Below are positions 8,325 through 17,515 of a stretch of DNA of 64,000 nt, piece by piece. The stretch lies in the NCBI RefSeq assembly GCF_001905505.1, contig NZ_LIPG01000002.1, positions 248,001 to 312,000 on the forward strand, read 5' to 3'. Source of the stretch: Streptomyces sp. CB02058 (GTDB lineage: Bacteria > Actinomycetota > Actinomycetes > Streptomycetales > Streptomycetaceae). Made by a program: the position numbers and the translations under genes. Under the pieces are notes generated by a model. The model worked only from the letters and a program-made list of their open reading frames with translations. It was not told the DNA's origin and ran no database searches. Position 1 is the first letter of the stretch, and each line of letters begins with the position of its first letter.

Positions 8325-8958
8325 GGCGCTTCTCCAGCTTTCTCATCAGCAGCGAGGTGGGGTAGCTCGCGACCAGGAAGACCAGGCCGGCGAGCGTGAA
8401 CGCCTCGGTGTACGCGAAGTGGTCGGCCCCGTACTTCCGGGCCTCGAAGACCATTTCCTGCACCATGATCACGGCGAGGAAGGGGGTCTCCTTGAACATC
8501 GAGATCGCGTAGTTGCCGAGGGCCGGCAGCACGTTGCGCACCGCCTGCGGCAGGATCACGGCCTGCCAGGTCCGCCGGGGCGACAGCGAGAGCGCCCGGC
8601 AGGCCTCCCACTGGCCCTTGGGCACGCCGTCGATCCCGGCCCGGTAGACCTCCGAGGTGTACGTGGCGTAGTGGATGCCCAGCACCACGACGCCGATGGT
8701 CAGCGGCTCCACGGAGGTGAACAGCGCCGCCGCGCCGACCAGCTGGACCAGCAGCGGGGTGGCACGGACGAACTCCATCACCGCCTTCACGGGCATCGTC
8801 ACCCAGCGGGACGGTGCCCGCCCGGCCACGGCGATCGCCAGGCCGAGCACCGCCGCGACGAGCGTGCCGAGCACGGTCGCGAGCAGTGTGACCCGGAAGC
8901 CTTCGAGCAGCAGGGGCAGGACGTCCCCGGCGGCATCCCAGTCGAATCCCTGGTTCAC
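8314..8958 (-). CDS. ehuD: ABC transporter permease (EhuD-like)
   Basis: A 214-residue inner-membrane permease of the polar amino acid family, with about five membrane segments and the EAA loop EACRALSLSPRRTWQAVILP that docks the ATPase. GTG 8958 overlaps the TGA of ehuC in a GTGA junction, showing translational coupling. With EhuC it should form the heterodimeric channel. The substrate is inferred from the neighbouring binding protein. Confidence 0.9.
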   Translation of the reverse strand: MNQGFDWDAAGDVLPLLLEGFRVTLLATVLGTLVAAVLGLAIAVAGRAPSRWVTMPVKAVMEFVRATPLLVQLVGAAALFTSVEPLTIGVVVLGIHYATYTSEVYRAGIDGVPKGQWEACRALSLSPRRTWQAVILPQAVRNVLPALGNYAISMFKETPFLAVIMVQEMVFEARKYGADHFAYTEAFTLAGLVFLVASYPTSLLMRKLEKRLGH

Positions 8959-9689
8959 CGGGCACCTCCGGCCGTCGTCGCGGGTTCGGCGCTGCGGGAC
9001 TTCAGGAGGGTCCCCGCGCCCGTGTGCAGGCCGAGCCGCCGCTTGGCGGACCGCTCCAGCAGATTCATCAGCAGGGTCAGCGCGTAGGCGAGCACGAAGT
9101 ACACGGCCAGCAGGGACAGATACGCCACGAGCGTCTCACCGGTGCGGTCGCGGATCTGCTGGATCACGGTCATCAGGTCGGCCACCGAGATCAGCCACAG
9201 CAGCGGGGTGCACTTCAACAGCTGGATCAGCAGGTTGGTGAAGGACGGGATCATCTGCACCCAGGCCTGCGGCAGGATCACCTTCCGCATCCGGTGCAGG
9301 GGCGTCATGTTCAGCGCCACGGCCGCCTCGTACTGCGCGCGGGGCACGGAGTTGATCGCACCGCGCACGATCTCGGAGCCGTACGCCCCGTAGTTGAGGC
9401 CGAAGGCCACCACGCCGCAGAGCAGCGGCGACAGTTCGTACCCCGTCAGCTGCGGCATCGCGTAGTAGAGCCAGAACAGCTGGATGTAGAGCGAGGTGCC
9501 GCGGAAGAACTCCACGACGGTCCTGGAGACCCCGCGCACCAGCAGCAGCCTGCTGCCGGCGGCCAGGCCGAGGACGAACGAGAGGAGGAGCGCGAACAGC
9601 GCCCCGAGGACGGTGGCCTCGATCGTCACCCACAGGCCTGCTCTGACCTGGGGGAACTCATCGAGGAGGGTGGAGAAGAAGTCACTCAT
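8955..9689 (-). CDS. ehuC: ABC transporter permease (EhuC-like)
   Basis: A 244-residue permease. VRAGLWVTIEATVLGALFA opens the first membrane segment of the HisM/GlnP fold, the FFRGTSLYIQLFWLYY helix follows, and the EAA loop is EAAVALNMTPLHRMRKVILP. The C-terminus is a short hydrophilic tail. ATG 9689 lies 19 nt after the ehuB stop; an open frame continues upstream to 10103 but runs antiparallel to nothing and inside ehuB, so it is not used. Pairs with EhuD. Confidence 0.9.
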   Translation of the reverse strand: MSDFFSTLLDEFPQVRAGLWVTIEATVLGALFALLLSFVLGLAAGSRLLLVRGVSRTVVEFFRGTSLYIQLFWLYYAMPQLTGYELSPLLCGVVAFGLNYGAYGSEIVRGAINSVPRAQYEAAVALNMTPLHRMRKVILPQAWVQMIPSFTNLLIQLLKCTPLLWLISVADLMTVIQQIRDRTGETLVAYLSLLAVYFVLAYALTLLMNLLERSAKRRLGLHTGAGTLLKSRSAEPATTAGGAR

Positions 9690-9708
9690 ACGGTGTGGTC
9701 CGCTCTCG

Positions 9709-10611
9709 TCAGCCCTTGCACAGGTCGGCCGTCTTGAGCGTGGCCGGCGGAATCTCCGTGGCGCCGAAGCCGTACTCCTGGAGCAGGCCCACGTAGCGCG
9801 ACTTGTCCGAGACGATCTTCTTGAGCTCGCGGTTGAAGGAGTCCCGCAGGTCCTCGTTGCCCTGGCGGAAGACCGCGCCGCCCGGGGAGAACTGCTGCAC
9901 GCCGTCCAGCTCGGGCACGAAGGCCTCGGTGACCTCGGTGTCCGGGTTGGTCCTGGCGAGCCAGCGCAGCGAGATGCCGGTGAGCAGGAAGGCGTCGATC
10001 CTGCCGCCCTTGACGGCGTCCGCCCCGTCCTGAGGCTTCTGGAGCGTCTTGATCTTCCCCTCGGGGATGCCCGCGCCCTTGGCGTACGAGCCCTCGACCG
10101 CACCCGACATCACGCCGACGGTGATCCCGGCCGCCTTGGCCGACGCCAGGTCGGTGAGCTTCTTCGGGTTGCCCTTCTTCACCATCAGCGCCGTCGGGGA
10201 GATGAACTCCGGCTCGGAGAAGATGGCGTTGCCGCAGCGCTCGGGGGTGATGGCCATGCCCGCGCTCACCACGTCGTACTTGCCCGCCTGGAGACCGGGG
10301 ATCAGCCCGTCCCACTCCGAGAGGGTGGGCTTCAGCTCCTTCACACCGAGCGCCTTGAATATCTCCCGGTGCAGCGTGGGCGCCTCGCCCTTGAGCTCCT
10401 TGCCCTCCATGTAGCCGTACGGCGCCTCGTTGGCGTACGCGACCCGGACGAAGCCCTGCTTGCGGAGCTTCTCCAGAGCGCCCTCACCGTCCGCGGCGCC
10501 GGCGTCGGTCTTGCTGCACGCGGAGAGCAGCCCCGGGACGACCAGAAGACCTCCCACAGCCGCCGATCGATTGAGGAAGCCCCGACGGGACAGGTGAGGG
10601 AAGTCAGCCAT
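9709..10611 (-). CDS. ehuB: Solute-binding lipoprotein of the importer (EhuB-like), Tat-type signal
   Basis: A 300-residue extracellular binding protein. The N-terminus SRRGFLNR is a twin-arginine motif and LLSAC a lipobox, so the protein is probably exported folded and anchored by a diacylglyceryl Cys. The periplasmic-binding domain begins at VRVAYANEAPYGY and contains SEWDGLIPGLQAGKYDVV, typical of polar amino acid binders; the EhuB-like signature GEAPTLHREIF suggests ectoine or hydroxyectoine. ATG 10611 follows GGAG; a TTG three codons earlier is less likely. First gene of the importer operon, so the roughly 215 bp before it hold the promoter. Confidence 0.88.
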   Translation of the reverse strand: MADFPHLSRRGFLNRSAAVGGLLVVPGLLSACSKTDAGAADGEGALEKLRKQGFVRVAYANEAPYGYMEGKELKGEAPTLHREIFKALGVKELKPTLSEWDGLIPGLQAGKYDVVSAGMAITPERCGNAIFSEPEFISPTALMVKKGNPKKLTDLASAKAAGITVGVMSGAVEGSYAKGAGIPEGKIKTLQKPQDGADAVKGGRIDAFLLTGISLRWLARTNPDTEVTEAFVPELDGVQQFSPGGAVFRQGNEDLRDSFNRELKKIVSDKSRYVGLLQEYGFGATEIPPATLKTADLCKG

Positions 10612-10828
10612 GGTTCGCAATCTCCTGGAGAAATCGGGGTGTCGAACAGTCCGGACAGGGTGAGCACCTGCCCGATCCAGGACTCTTATGCAGGTCGTCC
10701 CGCCATGTAACCCAACAGTGGCCGGAGGGTGACCTTTCCGTGTCTCAATGCGGGCGCAGGGCGACGACCGGTGTGCGGGGCGTGTTCCCCGAGGCGGACG
10801 GGTTCCTGGCCGGCCGTCGTGCGCGACC

Positions 10829-11788
10829 TCAGAGGGAGATGTCCGGAGAAGGTGCGTAACCCCGCCGTATGTCCACCACGTTGGGCAACGCCTCGCCGGC
10901 CGCCCAGCGTTCGAACATCGAGACGAACTGCTCGCCCAGCCGGTCCCGCCAGCCGGCCGTGTCCCCGCTCATGTGAGGGGAGATCAGCAGGCCGGGCACC
11001 TCCCACAGAGGGCTGGACGGGCCCAGTGGCTCCTCCTGGAACACGTCGAGCGCCGCGCCCGCGATCCACCGCCTGCGCAGCGCCTCGGCCAGGTCGTCCT
11101 CGACGGTCAGCTGCCCCCGGCCCACGTTGATGAAGTGGGCGGAGGGCTGGAGCAGTCCGAAGAAGCGCGCGTCGAACATCCCGCGCGTCGCGTCGGTCAG
11201 CGGGGCCGCGGCGACCACCCAGTCCGCACGGGAGGCCAGTCGGTCCAGGTCCTCGATGCCGTGGATGGTGCGCCGTGCCGTACGTCCCACGAGCGCCACC
11301 CGGACGCCGAGGCCGTGCAGCAGTCGCATGATCTCCCTGCCGATGGGGCCCGCGCCGACCACCACGGCGCGGCTGCCCGCGAGCCCCCGTGACTCCCGGT
11401 GGTGCCAGCGGTGCTGCCGCTGGAGGTCCAGGGTGCGGGGGAGGTCCTTCGCGAAGGCGAGCACCAGCCCGGCGACGTATTCGGCGATCGGCAGCTCGAA
11501 GACGCCCCGGGCGTTGGTCACGACGGTGGGGGACGCGGCCAGTTCCGGGCAGAGCAGCCGGTCCACCCCCGCGCTCGCCGTGTGCACCCAGCGGGGCCGG
11601 GGCCCGTCGCCCGGCCAGGCGTCGCGGACGGCGTCGGAGGTGAAGTCCCAGACGAGCAGCACATCCGCCTCGGGCAGAGCTCCGGCCAGGCTCCGCTCGT
11701 CGGTGTACCGGACCCGGGCCCGCCCGGTGAGCCGGCCCAGGCGCGGCCGGGGGACGGCGTCCAGGACGAGGATCAGGGGAGTGGTCAT
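10829..11788 (-). CDS. D-2-hydroxyacid dehydrogenase family protein
   Basis: A 319-residue NAD-dependent oxidoreductase. The dinucleotide motif VVGAGPIGREI is near residue 140; the catalytic set is visible as the NVGRGQ segment, Glu in DVFQEEPLG and His in ISPHMSGD. The substrate cannot be read from sequence. ATG 11788 (MTTPLIL) is preferred to an in-frame GTG at 11809. It lies upstream of and parallel to ehuB, separated by about 215 bp, and divergent from the EutA-like gene; the grouping with an ectoine importer suggests it handles a 2-oxo or 2-hydroxy acid made during solute breakdown. Confidence 0.85.
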   Translation of the reverse strand: MTTPLILVLDAVPRPRLGRLTGRARVRYTDERSLAGALPEADVLLVWDFTSDAVRDAWPGDGPRPRWVHTASAGVDRLLCPELAASPTVVTNARGVFELPIAEYVAGLVLAFAKDLPRTLDLQRQHRWHHRESRGLAGSRAVVVGAGPIGREIMRLLHGLGVRVALVGRTARRTIHGIEDLDRLASRADWVVAAAPLTDATRGMFDARFFGLLQPSAHFINVGRGQLTVEDDLAEALRRRWIAGAALDVFQEEPLGPSSPLWEVPGLLISPHMSGDTAGWRDRLGEQFVSMFERWAAGEALPNVVDIRRGYAPSPDISL

Positions 11789-11974
11789 CAGGGGACACCA
11801 CGCTCGCACCGGGGTACGCGGGCGTCAACAGGACCGTGCTGCCGTGGAGGAGAAACCGCAGGTCGGAGCTGTTGCGGAAGACGGTGTGCGGCCAAAAGGG
11901 GAATACTTGTCCCAGGCAGGGGCAGCGGTGACACGAGCGGCAGCAGGACATCCGGACGTACGGGAAGGATGGAC

Positions 11975-12739
11975 ATGACGACCGTAGGACTTCTCTACCC
12001 TGGCCAGGCCGCGGAGGACGACTTTCCGCGGATCGAGGTCATGCTCGACAGTGACATCCGAGTGCCGCTGTTCCACACCGAGGCCGACGAGGACTCGCGC
12101 ACCGTCGAGGCCCTCCGCGCGGCGGGCGCCCCCGAACGGCTGGCCGCCGGTGTCGAGGAACTGCGCATGGCCGGCGCCGAGTCGCTGGTCTGGGCCTCCA
12201 CGGGCGGCAGCTTCGCCTTCGGCTGGGACGGCGGGCACGAGCAGATCGCGTCCCTGGCCAGGGCCGCCGGGCTCCCCGCCTCCAGCGCCTCCTTCGCCTT
12301 CGTGCACGCGGTACGCGAACTGGGCGCGTCCCGGGTCGCCGTCGCCGCGAGCTACCCCGAGGATCTCGCCGCGCTCTTCGCCGGGTTCCTGGAGTCCGGC
12401 GGCATCGAGGTGACGGCCACCCGGGGCGGCGGGCTGATCAACGCCTCAGACGCGGCCGCGGCGGACCTGGAGCTCGTGAAGGAGCTGGCCGTGGCGGGCG
12501 ACCACCCCGACGCCGAGGTGGTGGTGCTCCCCGACAACGCCCTGCACACCGCGGCACACGTCCCCGAACTGGAGGAGCTCCTCGGGAAGCCCGTGCTCAC
12601 CGCGAACCAGGTGGCGGTCTGGGAGGGCCTCCGGCTGGCCGACCGCCGCATCTGGGCCCCCACCCTCGGCACCCTGTTCGCCACCCGCGAGCCCCCGCTG
12701 GGCGCCGCGGAGCCCCGGGGCATCGAGGTCAGGGAGTGA
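11975..12739 (+). CDS. EutA/maleate isomerase-like (Asp/Glu racemase superfamily) protein
   Basis: A 254-residue member of the maleate cis-trans isomerase/Asp-Glu racemase fold. Glycine-rich strands VGLLYPGQAAEDDFP and LVWASTGGSFAFGWDGG and the LPDNALHTA segment mark it. These enzymes use paired Cys, but the expected Cys near GGSF and DNAL are replaced by Ser or Gly and by Ala, so racemase activity is doubtful. Similar proteins are called EutA in ectoine-utilisation clusters, which matches the neighbouring Ehu-type importer. ATG 11975 has GGGAAGG 5-6 nt upstream. Divergent from the dehydrogenase gene across 186 bp. Confidence 0.75.
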   Translation: MTTVGLLYPGQAAEDDFPRIEVMLDSDIRVPLFHTEADEDSRTVEALRAAGAPERLAAGVEELRMAGAESLVWASTGGSFAFGWDGGHEQIASLARAAGLPASSASFAFVHAVRELGASRVAVAASYPEDLAALFAGFLESGGIEVTATRGGGLINASDAAAADLELVKELAVAGDHPDAEVVVLPDNALHTAAHVPELEELLGKPVLTANQVAVWEGLRLADRRIWAPTLGTLFATREPPLGAAEPRGIEVRE

Positions 12740-12850
12740 GGCCCGTCCCGTCATCCGTACGGAGCGGACGGCCACCCGGGGAATAAGCGGAGCCATCCTC
12801 CTGTTTGCACCCTCCGATACGCAGACGCAGCACCGGAGAGGGCCGAACAC

Positions 12851-13951
12851 GTGGACGAGAACCGAGGCGACGAGATTCGCGGCACCGCAGGCGGAACGGC
12901 CCCCGTGCCCCTCTCCGTGCTCGACCTGGTGACCGTGGGCCAGGGGCGCACGTCGAGCCAGGCCCTGCGCACCGCCGTGGACATCGCCACGCTCGCGGAG
13001 CGGCGCGGCTTCCACCGCTACTGGGTCGCAGAGCACCACTCCATGCCCGGGGTGGCCTCCTCCTCGCCCGCCGTCATCCTGGCGAACCTGGCCGCCCACA
13101 CCGAGCGGATCAGGCTGGGCTCGGGCGGCGTGATGCTGCCGAACCACGCGCCGCTGGTGATCGCCGAGCAGTTCGGCACCCTGGAGGCCATGGCCCCCGG
13201 CCGCGTCGACCTCGGCCTCGGCCGCGCCCCCGGCACGGACGGCGCCACCGCGGCGGCCCTGCGCCGCACCGACCGGCTGAACGAGGGGGCCGACGACTTC
13301 CCCCAGCAGCTGGCGGAGCTGACCCGCTTCCTGGACGACGACTTCCCCGACGGGCACCCCTACGCCCGTATCCACGCGGTCCCCGGACCCGTGCAGGCCA
13401 CCTCGCCCGGCGGCGTCCAGTCGCCGTCCCGCCCGCCGATCTGGCTGCTGGGCTCCTCCGGCTTCAGCGCCCGGCTCGCGGGCGTGCTCGGCCTGCCCTT
13501 CGCCTTCGCCCACCACTTCTCGGCCCGCAACACCGTGCCGGCCCTGGACCTCTACCGCGAGTCCTTCCAGCCCTCCGCGGTGCTGGACGCGCCCTACGCC
13601 CTGATCGGGGTCGCGGCGCTGGCCGCCGACGACGAGCGCGAGGCCCGGCGCCAGGTGCTGACCGGCGCCCTGTCGATGGTGCGGCTGCGCACCGGACGCC
13701 CTGGCCTGGTGCCGAGCCCCGAGGAGGCCGAGGCGCACACCTTCAGCCCCATGGAGCGCGAATTCGTCGACGGCTGGCTGAAGGACATCGTCCACGGCAC
13801 GGCGGACGAGGTCCGCGCCGGTCTGGACGACCTGGCCAAGCGCACCGGCGCCGACGAGCTGATGATCACGGCCAACGCGCACGGCGGCGAGGCGCGCCTG
13901 CGGTCGTACGAACTCATCGCGGACGCCTACGGGCTGCCCGACGCCGGCTGA
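12851..13951 (+). CDS. Luciferase-like (LLM class) flavin-dependent oxidoreductase
   Basis: A 366-residue TIM-barrel flavoprotein of the bacterial luciferase-like family. Landmarks are RYWVAEHHSMPG near residue 60, SGGVMLPNHAPLVIAEQFGTL near 95 and RVDLGLGRAPGTD near 120; the C-terminal region HGTADEVRAGLDDLA is usual for MsnO8-type members. It needs FMN or F420 and probably oxidises or reduces a small molecule; the substrate is unknown. GTG 12851 is the start. It is 111 bp after the EutA-like gene on the same strand and could be cotranscribed. Confidence 0.85.
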   Translation: MDENRGDEIRGTAGGTAPVPLSVLDLVTVGQGRTSSQALRTAVDIATLAERRGFHRYWVAEHHSMPGVASSSPAVILANLAAHTERIRLGSGGVMLPNHAPLVIAEQFGTLEAMAPGRVDLGLGRAPGTDGATAAALRRTDRLNEGADDFPQQLAELTRFLDDDFPDGHPYARIHAVPGPVQATSPGGVQSPSRPPIWLLGSSGFSARLAGVLGLPFAFAHHFSARNTVPALDLYRESFQPSAVLDAPYALIGVAALAADDEREARRQVLTGALSMVRLRTGRPGLVPSPEEAEAHTFSPMEREFVDGWLKDIVHGTADEVRAGLDDLAKRTGADELMITANAHGGEARLRSYELIADAYGLPDAG

Positions 13952-13975
13952 CCACCCGCTGCTCCGAGGGGCGTC

Positions 13976-15805
13976 TCAGCCCTCCGGGGGCCTGGTGCTG
14001 ATCAGTTCGGCGATCCGCTCCGGTGCCACCGCGCGTGAGTACAGCCACCCCTGCCCGGTGTCACAGCCGATCCGGCGCAGCCGCTCCGCCTGGCCCGAGG
14101 TCTCCACGCACTCCGCGGTGACCGTGAGGCCCAGGCGGTGCGCCAGCTGCACCATGGCCTCGACGATCGTCTCGTCGGCCGGGCTGGGGTGCGTGCCGTC
14201 CTCGTAACGGAAGCCCCGGACGAAGGAGCCGTCCAGCTTCAGCACCGAGACGGGCAGACGGCTGAGGTAGGCGAGGTTGGAATAGCCGGTGCCGAAGTCG
14301 TCGATGGCGATCCGGACGCCCATGTCGCTGAGCGCCTGGAGCACCCGCAGCGGGCGGCCCGCCGATCCCATGACCGCGGACTCGGTCAGCTCCAGTTGCA
14401 GCAGCCCCGGTTCCAGGCCGGTCTCGGCGAGGATGTCCGCCACATCGGCGACCAGGTCGGAGTCCCAGACCTGGCGCACGGCGACATTGACGCTGATGAA
14501 CAGCGCGGGCTCGTCCGGGTGTTCCAGCTGCCAGCGGCGGGCCTGGCGGCAGGCCGTGCGCAGCACCCACCGCCCGAGCTGGACGATGGTGCCGTCCTCC
14601 TCGGCGATCGGGACGAACCGGCTCGGCGCCAGCAGCCCGAACCGGGGGTGATTCCACCGGACCAGGGCCTCCACACCCCGTACGACCTCGTCGGCCATGC
14701 CGACCAGCGGCTGGTACTCCAGCGTGAACTCACCGCGTTCGACGGCCGGGCGGAGCATGGAGGAGAGCGCCTGCCGGGTCATCCGGTGCGCGTTGCGCTC
14801 GGCGTCGAAGAGGGTCCAGCGGGCCCTGCCGTCGGCCTTCGCCCAGTACAGCGTGGTGTCGGCGGCCTGCATCAGGGCGGTGGCCGACGTCCCCGTCGAC
14901 GACCGCTCCACCACCCCGATCGAGGCGGAGACCGACAGTCGGTGCCCGGCGACGTCGAACGGCCGCTGGAGGGCCGTGAGCACCGAGCGGGCGAGATCGG
15001 TGAGCTGATGCGTGCCCGAGGAGTCCTCGACCAGGATCGCGAACTCGTCGCCCCCGAGGCGCGCCACCAGATGCCCGCCCGTGCGACGGCCGTCGGCCTC
15101 GGCGCAGTCGGTGAGCCGCCCGGCGACTGCGGCGAGCAGCCGGTCGCCTGTGTGGTGCCCCAGGGTGTCGTTGACCGCCTTGAAGCCGTCGATGTCCAGA
15201 TAGCAGAGCCCGATCCTGCCCGGCGCGCCGTCCTGCTCGGGCGGGCTCTCCAGGGCGGTCGCGAGCCGCTCGAAGAACAGCGTGCGGTTGGGCAGCCGGG
15301 TCACCGGGTCGTGTATCCGCAGGTGGCGCAGCCGCTCCCGCAGTTCACGCCGGTCACTGACGTCGGCGACGGACAGCAGCACCCTGCCGGGACCGGTGGA
15401 GGGGACCGCCACCGGGGCCGCGGTGACCTCGGCCCACAGGGGCCGGCCGTCGGCGTGCTTGAGCCTCCGGGTGCACCGCAGCCCGGAGCGGCCGCCGTCC
15501 AGGACCTCGCTGTACGCACGCAAGGTGGCCCGGTCCGAGGTGAGGCCGACGAGATCGGCGGCGGGCCGCCCGGCCAGGGAGGCGGGCTCGGTGCCGAGCA
15601 TCCCGCCCAGCGCGTCGTTGGCCCTGACGATCCTGCCGTGGTGGTCGACGACGGCCATCGCGAGCGCGGATGCCTGGAACGCGGCGCGGTAGTCGCGCAG
15701 CTCGGCCAGGACCGACCGCTGATGATCACTTTCGGTGACCTCTGGCGGCCCCGCGTCGGGGGCCGTGCCCGCCGAGTGCGTCGGCCCTTCGAAGGTTCCG
15801 CTCAC
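13976..15805 (-). CDS. cdgA: PAS-GGDEF-EAL cyclic-di-GMP enzyme CdgA
   Basis: Cytosolic signalling protein of 609 residues. A PAS domain (about 35-150, VDHHGRIVRANDAL) is followed by a GGDEF domain with intact RLGGDEFAI near residue 250 and an EAL domain starting at GVEALVRWNHP near 378, with ELTESAVM and DDFGTGYSNL. Both catalytic signatures are complete, so synthesis and hydrolysis of c-di-GMP are both possible. GTG 15805 is preferred (GGGAG upstream); the open frame extends to 15991 without a ribosome site. Domain order and the nearby orn, adpA and ceb genes match S. coelicolor cdgA, a BldD target that affects development when overexpressed. No full BldD box was recognised upstream. Confidence 0.9.
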   Translation of the reverse strand: MSGTFEGPTHSAGTAPDAGPPEVTESDHQRSVLAELRDYRAAFQASALAMAVVDHHGRIVRANDALGGMLGTEPASLAGRPAADLVGLTSDRATLRAYSEVLDGGRSGLRCTRRLKHADGRPLWAEVTAAPVAVPSTGPGRVLLSVADVSDRRELRERLRHLRIHDPVTRLPNRTLFFERLATALESPPEQDGAPGRIGLCYLDIDGFKAVNDTLGHHTGDRLLAAVAGRLTDCAEADGRRTGGHLVARLGGDEFAILVEDSSGTHQLTDLARSVLTALQRPFDVAGHRLSVSASIGVVERSSTGTSATALMQAADTTLYWAKADGRARWTLFDAERNAHRMTRQALSSMLRPAVERGEFTLEYQPLVGMADEVVRGVEALVRWNHPRFGLLAPSRFVPIAEEDGTIVQLGRWVLRTACRQARRWQLEHPDEPALFISVNVAVRQVWDSDLVADVADILAETGLEPGLLQLELTESAVMGSAGRPLRVLQALSDMGVRIAIDDFGTGYSNLAYLSRLPVSVLKLDGSFVRGFRYEDGTHPSPADETIVEAMVQLAHRLGLTVTAECVETSGQAERLRRIGCDTGQGWLYSRAVAPERIAELISTRPPEG

Positions 15806-16205
15806 CGCTCGCTCCCGCTGTGCAGATTGTCGTGAACAGATGTGGCCGGGCAGGGGCGTGGAGCGAAGCGCCGTGCCAGGGGCGGGAACCACGCAGGAAA
15901 GCGAGGTGAAGCATAGAGGGTGGCGCACCGGGCGTTCCAGCGCGTCCATCGTTTCGGACCTGTGGCACGCGCATGGCCCACGCCTTTCCACCGCCTGACA
16001 TCGTTATGCCCTTTGCCCAGACATGATCGCTTCTGTGTTGGTCTGGTTAATTCGGATGTTCAGGTGATCGGTTGTGACTACCTGTGAGCGGGACGGGTGG
16101 GAGTCGTGCGCCCGCTGACCCGTGTGGGGCAGCACAACAGGGCGTGCGCCCCCGAATCGGCACAGGGTGAATGAGATGTCCCGCGTTCTCCAGCCGGAGG
16201 TAGAT
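15806..16205. other. Divergent intergenic region between cdgA and the metalloprotease gene
   Basis: 400 bp holding both promoters. It is AT-richer near 15995-16080, where TTGGTCTGG (16036-16044) resembles half a DasR site and a TGTGAC-rich stretch follows. No complete palindrome or RNA structure was recognised, and no small ORF is convincing. Confidence 0.5.
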
Positions 16206-17447
16206 GTGCCGCGTCAGCACGGACCCGGGGGAGTCGGAAGGCCGAGTCTGCGCAGTGCGGCGGCCGCTCTCACCTCCCTCCTGGCGCTCGCCGCCACCGG
16301 ACTCGTGGCCGGCCCCGCCGTGGCGGCCTCGCGCGACGCGGGACCGTGCGCCCTGCCCCGGACCGGGGCACACCACTCCCTCGGCCTCGACAGCTGGAAC
16401 GACGCCTACCCGCGCCCCGACCGTGACCTCGACGCCGTCATGGTCTTCCTGTCGTTCCCCGACTCCGATCCCGTCGTGTCCCCCGAGGTGCTCGCCGCCG
16501 ACTACTTCCCCTCGACCGCCCGTTTCTTCGAGCGCGCCTCGTACGGCGCCTTCACCCTGCGCCCCCACCCCCAGCGGCACTGGACCCGCATGCCGCGCCC
16601 GTCCACCTGGTACGGCATACAGCGCGACTGGGGTTCCGAGCGCCGCAGCGCCTATCTGCGCGACGCGATCGACGCCGCCGACGACCAGGTCGACTTCTCG
16701 GAGTACGACATCGTCTACCTCGTGGCCGACCCCGACGCGCCCGGCGTCGACTCCGACGCCACCAAGGTCGTCAACTTCGACCGCCCCCTGCGCGCCGACG
16801 GTACGGACATCAGGCGCGTCGTCACCGTCTTCGAGGAGCACCCGCCGGACCGGAACGTCCTCGCCCACGAGACCGGACACGTCTTCGACCTGGCCGACCT
16901 CTACCACCGCCCGGCGGACGGCAAGGGCGACTGGGACACCTACGTCGGCGACTGGGACGTGATGGGCAGCCAGTTCGGACTGTCCCCCGACCTCTTCGGC
17001 TGGCACAAGTGGAAGCTCGGCTGGCTGGGGGGCCAGGAGGTCGTGTGCGTGCAGGGCGCGGCCGACCTCACCCTGGAACCCATGGCCGAGGTGCCCGTGC
17101 CGGGAGCCTCCATCGGGACCCGGCTCGCGGTCATCAGGACCGGGACCGACAGCGCGCTGGCCGTCGAGGCCCGCAGTGCCGTCGGCAACGACCGGACGAC
17201 CTGCACCGAGGGCGTGCTGATCTACCGCATCCGCAACACCACGCCGTCCGGCGGCGGCCCGGTCGAGGTCCTGGACACCCACCCCGAGTCCGACGCCTGC
17301 TGGGACCGGTCCGTCTATCCGCCCCTCGCGGACGCCCCGCTCCGCGAGGGCGAGCGCTACACCGTGCCGGGGGAGCGCGTCCGCATCGACGTCGCCGACC
17401 GGACGCGGTCGGGGGCCTGGACGGTCAGGATCACCACCGGCACCTGA
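16206..17447 (+). CDS. Secreted M6-type metalloprotease-like protein
   Basis: Predicted secreted zinc peptidase, 413 residues. A signal peptide (Ala/Leu-rich, ending GPAVAAS near residue 40) precedes the mature domain. The zinc site is HETGH near residue 221 followed by FDLADLY, and a Met-turn-like DVMGS lies about 35 residues later, as in M6/immune-inhibitor-A-type and related metzincins. The C-terminal part is beta-rich with two probable Cys pairs. GTG 16206 has GGAGG exactly 5 nt upstream; the ATG at 16176 is an alternative. It ends 22 nt before a strong hairpin. Substrates are unknown. Confidence 0.85.
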   Translation: MPRQHGPGGVGRPSLRSAAAALTSLLALAATGLVAGPAVAASRDAGPCALPRTGAHHSLGLDSWNDAYPRPDRDLDAVMVFLSFPDSDPVVSPEVLAADYFPSTARFFERASYGAFTLRPHPQRHWTRMPRPSTWYGIQRDWGSERRSAYLRDAIDAADDQVDFSEYDIVYLVADPDAPGVDSDATKVVNFDRPLRADGTDIRRVVTVFEEHPPDRNVLAHETGHVFDLADLYHRPADGKGDWDTYVGDWDVMGSQFGLSPDLFGWHKWKLGWLGGQEVVCVQGAADLTLEPMAEVPVPGASIGTRLAVIRTGTDSALAVEARSAVGNDRTTCTEGVLIYRIRNTTPSGGGPVEVLDTHPESDACWDRSVYPPLADAPLREGERYTVPGERVRIDVADRTRSGAWTVRITTGT

Positions 17448-17469
17448 CCGGACCGAGTGGCTCCGGGCC

Positions 17470-17513
17470 GACGCAAGAAGCCCCCTCGCTTCCGCGAGGG
17501 GGCTTCTTGCGTC
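17470..17513. terminator. Bidirectional hairpin between metalloprotease gene and tRNA-Lys copy 3
   Basis: A 20-bp perfect inverted repeat (17470-17489 with 17494-17513) closed by the tetraloop TTCC. It follows the protease stop by 22 nt and the tRNA 3' end by 2 nt on the opposite strand. Confidence 0.85.
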
Positions 17514-17515
17514 GG

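Noticed and set aside
9690..10103. Extended N-terminus of the EhuC permease
   Set aside because: It is Arg/Ser-rich shadow sequence over ehuB; ATG 9689 gives the normal permease N-terminus.
15806..16205. BldD box upstream of cdgA
   Set aside because: Only isolated half-sites (TTCACC, GTGAAC) were seen; no inverted pair with suitable spacing.
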